DNA of 6,035 bases from CANLWN01 sp039815505 (GTDB taxonomy: Bacteria > Bacteroidota > Bacteroidia > Flavobacteriales > Flavobacteriaceae). The stretch is from assembly GCA_039815505.1 (NCBI GenBank), contig JBCBZE010000220.1, forward strand, positions 1 to 6,035. The letters run 5' to 3'. The translations under genes were made by a program, and so were the position numbers. Under the pieces are notes generated by a model, which had not been told where the DNA came from, ran no database searches, and was given only the letters and a program-made list of their open reading frames with translations. This document shows positions 5,663 to 6,035 of the stretch, in pieces (the stretch's first letter is position 1; the number at the start of each line of letters is the position of its first letter).

Positions 5663-6035
5663 TATAATTGTGGAAAGACAAATATTCCTTTTTTTAGTGC
5701 TCGAAGATACTCTAAAACCATGTTTCTTGAAAATGAATTTTCCCCTAGGCAATCTTTTTTGCTATTGATATACGCTTCTATGGTAATATAACCATTTGCC
5801 TGTTTTAGCAATGTATTTTCATGTGCAGATACTACAGGTTCCATATCATCCTGATTGCCCAAGGCCGCGTTGAATATGACATCAAAAAACACAAGATAGA
5901 AATTCCGGGATTTATCTTGTATTTCTACCTCGTGGAAGGAGAAAAACACTGTTCTTGCTGTATGGTGAAGGGAACGTCCGTATCAACAGGACAATCGTTT
6001 AAATTGAACTTGATATTTATATGGTCATAAAAATA
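5662..6035 (-). pseudogene. Unrecognised protein, C-terminal part, with an apparent frameshift
   Basis: I do not recognise this gene. Two minus-strand frames fit end to end. Frame A enters from the right edge and reads 36 codons (with NIKFNLNDCPVDTDVPF) to a TAG at 5927-5925. Frame B is open from an in-frame TGA near 5985 to a TAA at 5664-5662; its first start is a GTG at 5949, giving 95 residues. A single extra T in the five-T run at 5942-5946 would join them as QQEQC-FFSFHEVEIQDKS, giving a smooth alternating-strand pattern. Frame B contains GNQDDMEPVVSAHENTLL and ends ALKKGIFVFPQL, which looks like a genuine protein end. It overlaps the methyltransferase ATG as TAATG, which supports real translation. 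Alternatives are a sequencing error, an intact gene starting at the GTG, or a -1 slip on the T run. The frame B part is fairly secure as coding; the disruption is inference. Confidence 0.5.

Noticed and set aside
5663..5752. Longer methyltransferase start at 5752
   Set aside because: The extra 30 residues are basic and unlike the family, and they would overlap the neighbouring frame by 90 bases; the ATG at 5662 gives the conserved N-terminus.
5821..6030. Plus-strand frame of 69 codons at the right end
   Set aside because: It lies opposite the minus-strand frames, which have better protein character and a stop coupled to the methyltransferase start.

Overview
The window looks like chromosomal DNA of a marine-type member of the Flavobacteriaceae (Bacteroidota). 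The evidence is the AT-rich spacers, the absence of Shine-Dalgarno sequences before the genes, perfect TAnnTTTG -7 promoter boxes (the Bacteroidota sigma-A type) before three genes, and protein sequences typical of that family. The genus cannot be fixed from this sequence alone.

Left part (1-2059, minus strand): a phosphoglycerate kinase gene (pgk), then, 109 bases downstream in the same direction, the N-terminal 253 residues of a secreted MltD-like lytic transglycosylase that runs off the left edge. Middle (2198-3753, plus strand): divergent from pgk across a 138-base promoter region lie the DNA polymerase III delta' subunit gene (holB) and, 11 bases later, a small DoxX-family four-helix membrane protein. 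These two probably form an operon, which ends in a 10-bp-stem hairpin that also serves the converging gene.

Right part (3806-6035, minus strand): an OmpH/Skp-like lipoprotein with its own promoter; a 522-base stretch without a gene that holds direct and inverted repeats and a weak small-RNA candidate; a class I SAM-dependent methyltransferase; and, overlapping the methyltransferase start as TAATG, the C-terminal part of an unrecognised protein whose reading frame appears broken by a -1 shift at a five-base T run.

Most of the window is ordinary housekeeping: glycolysis, the clamp loader, cell-wall remodelling and envelope chaperoning. I found no defence system, mobile element, CRISPR array, tRNA or rRNA. 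The places worth a second look are the split reading frame at the right end, the structured gene-free stretch at 4313-4834, and the holB promoter, which sits so close to the start codon that the mRNA may be leaderless.
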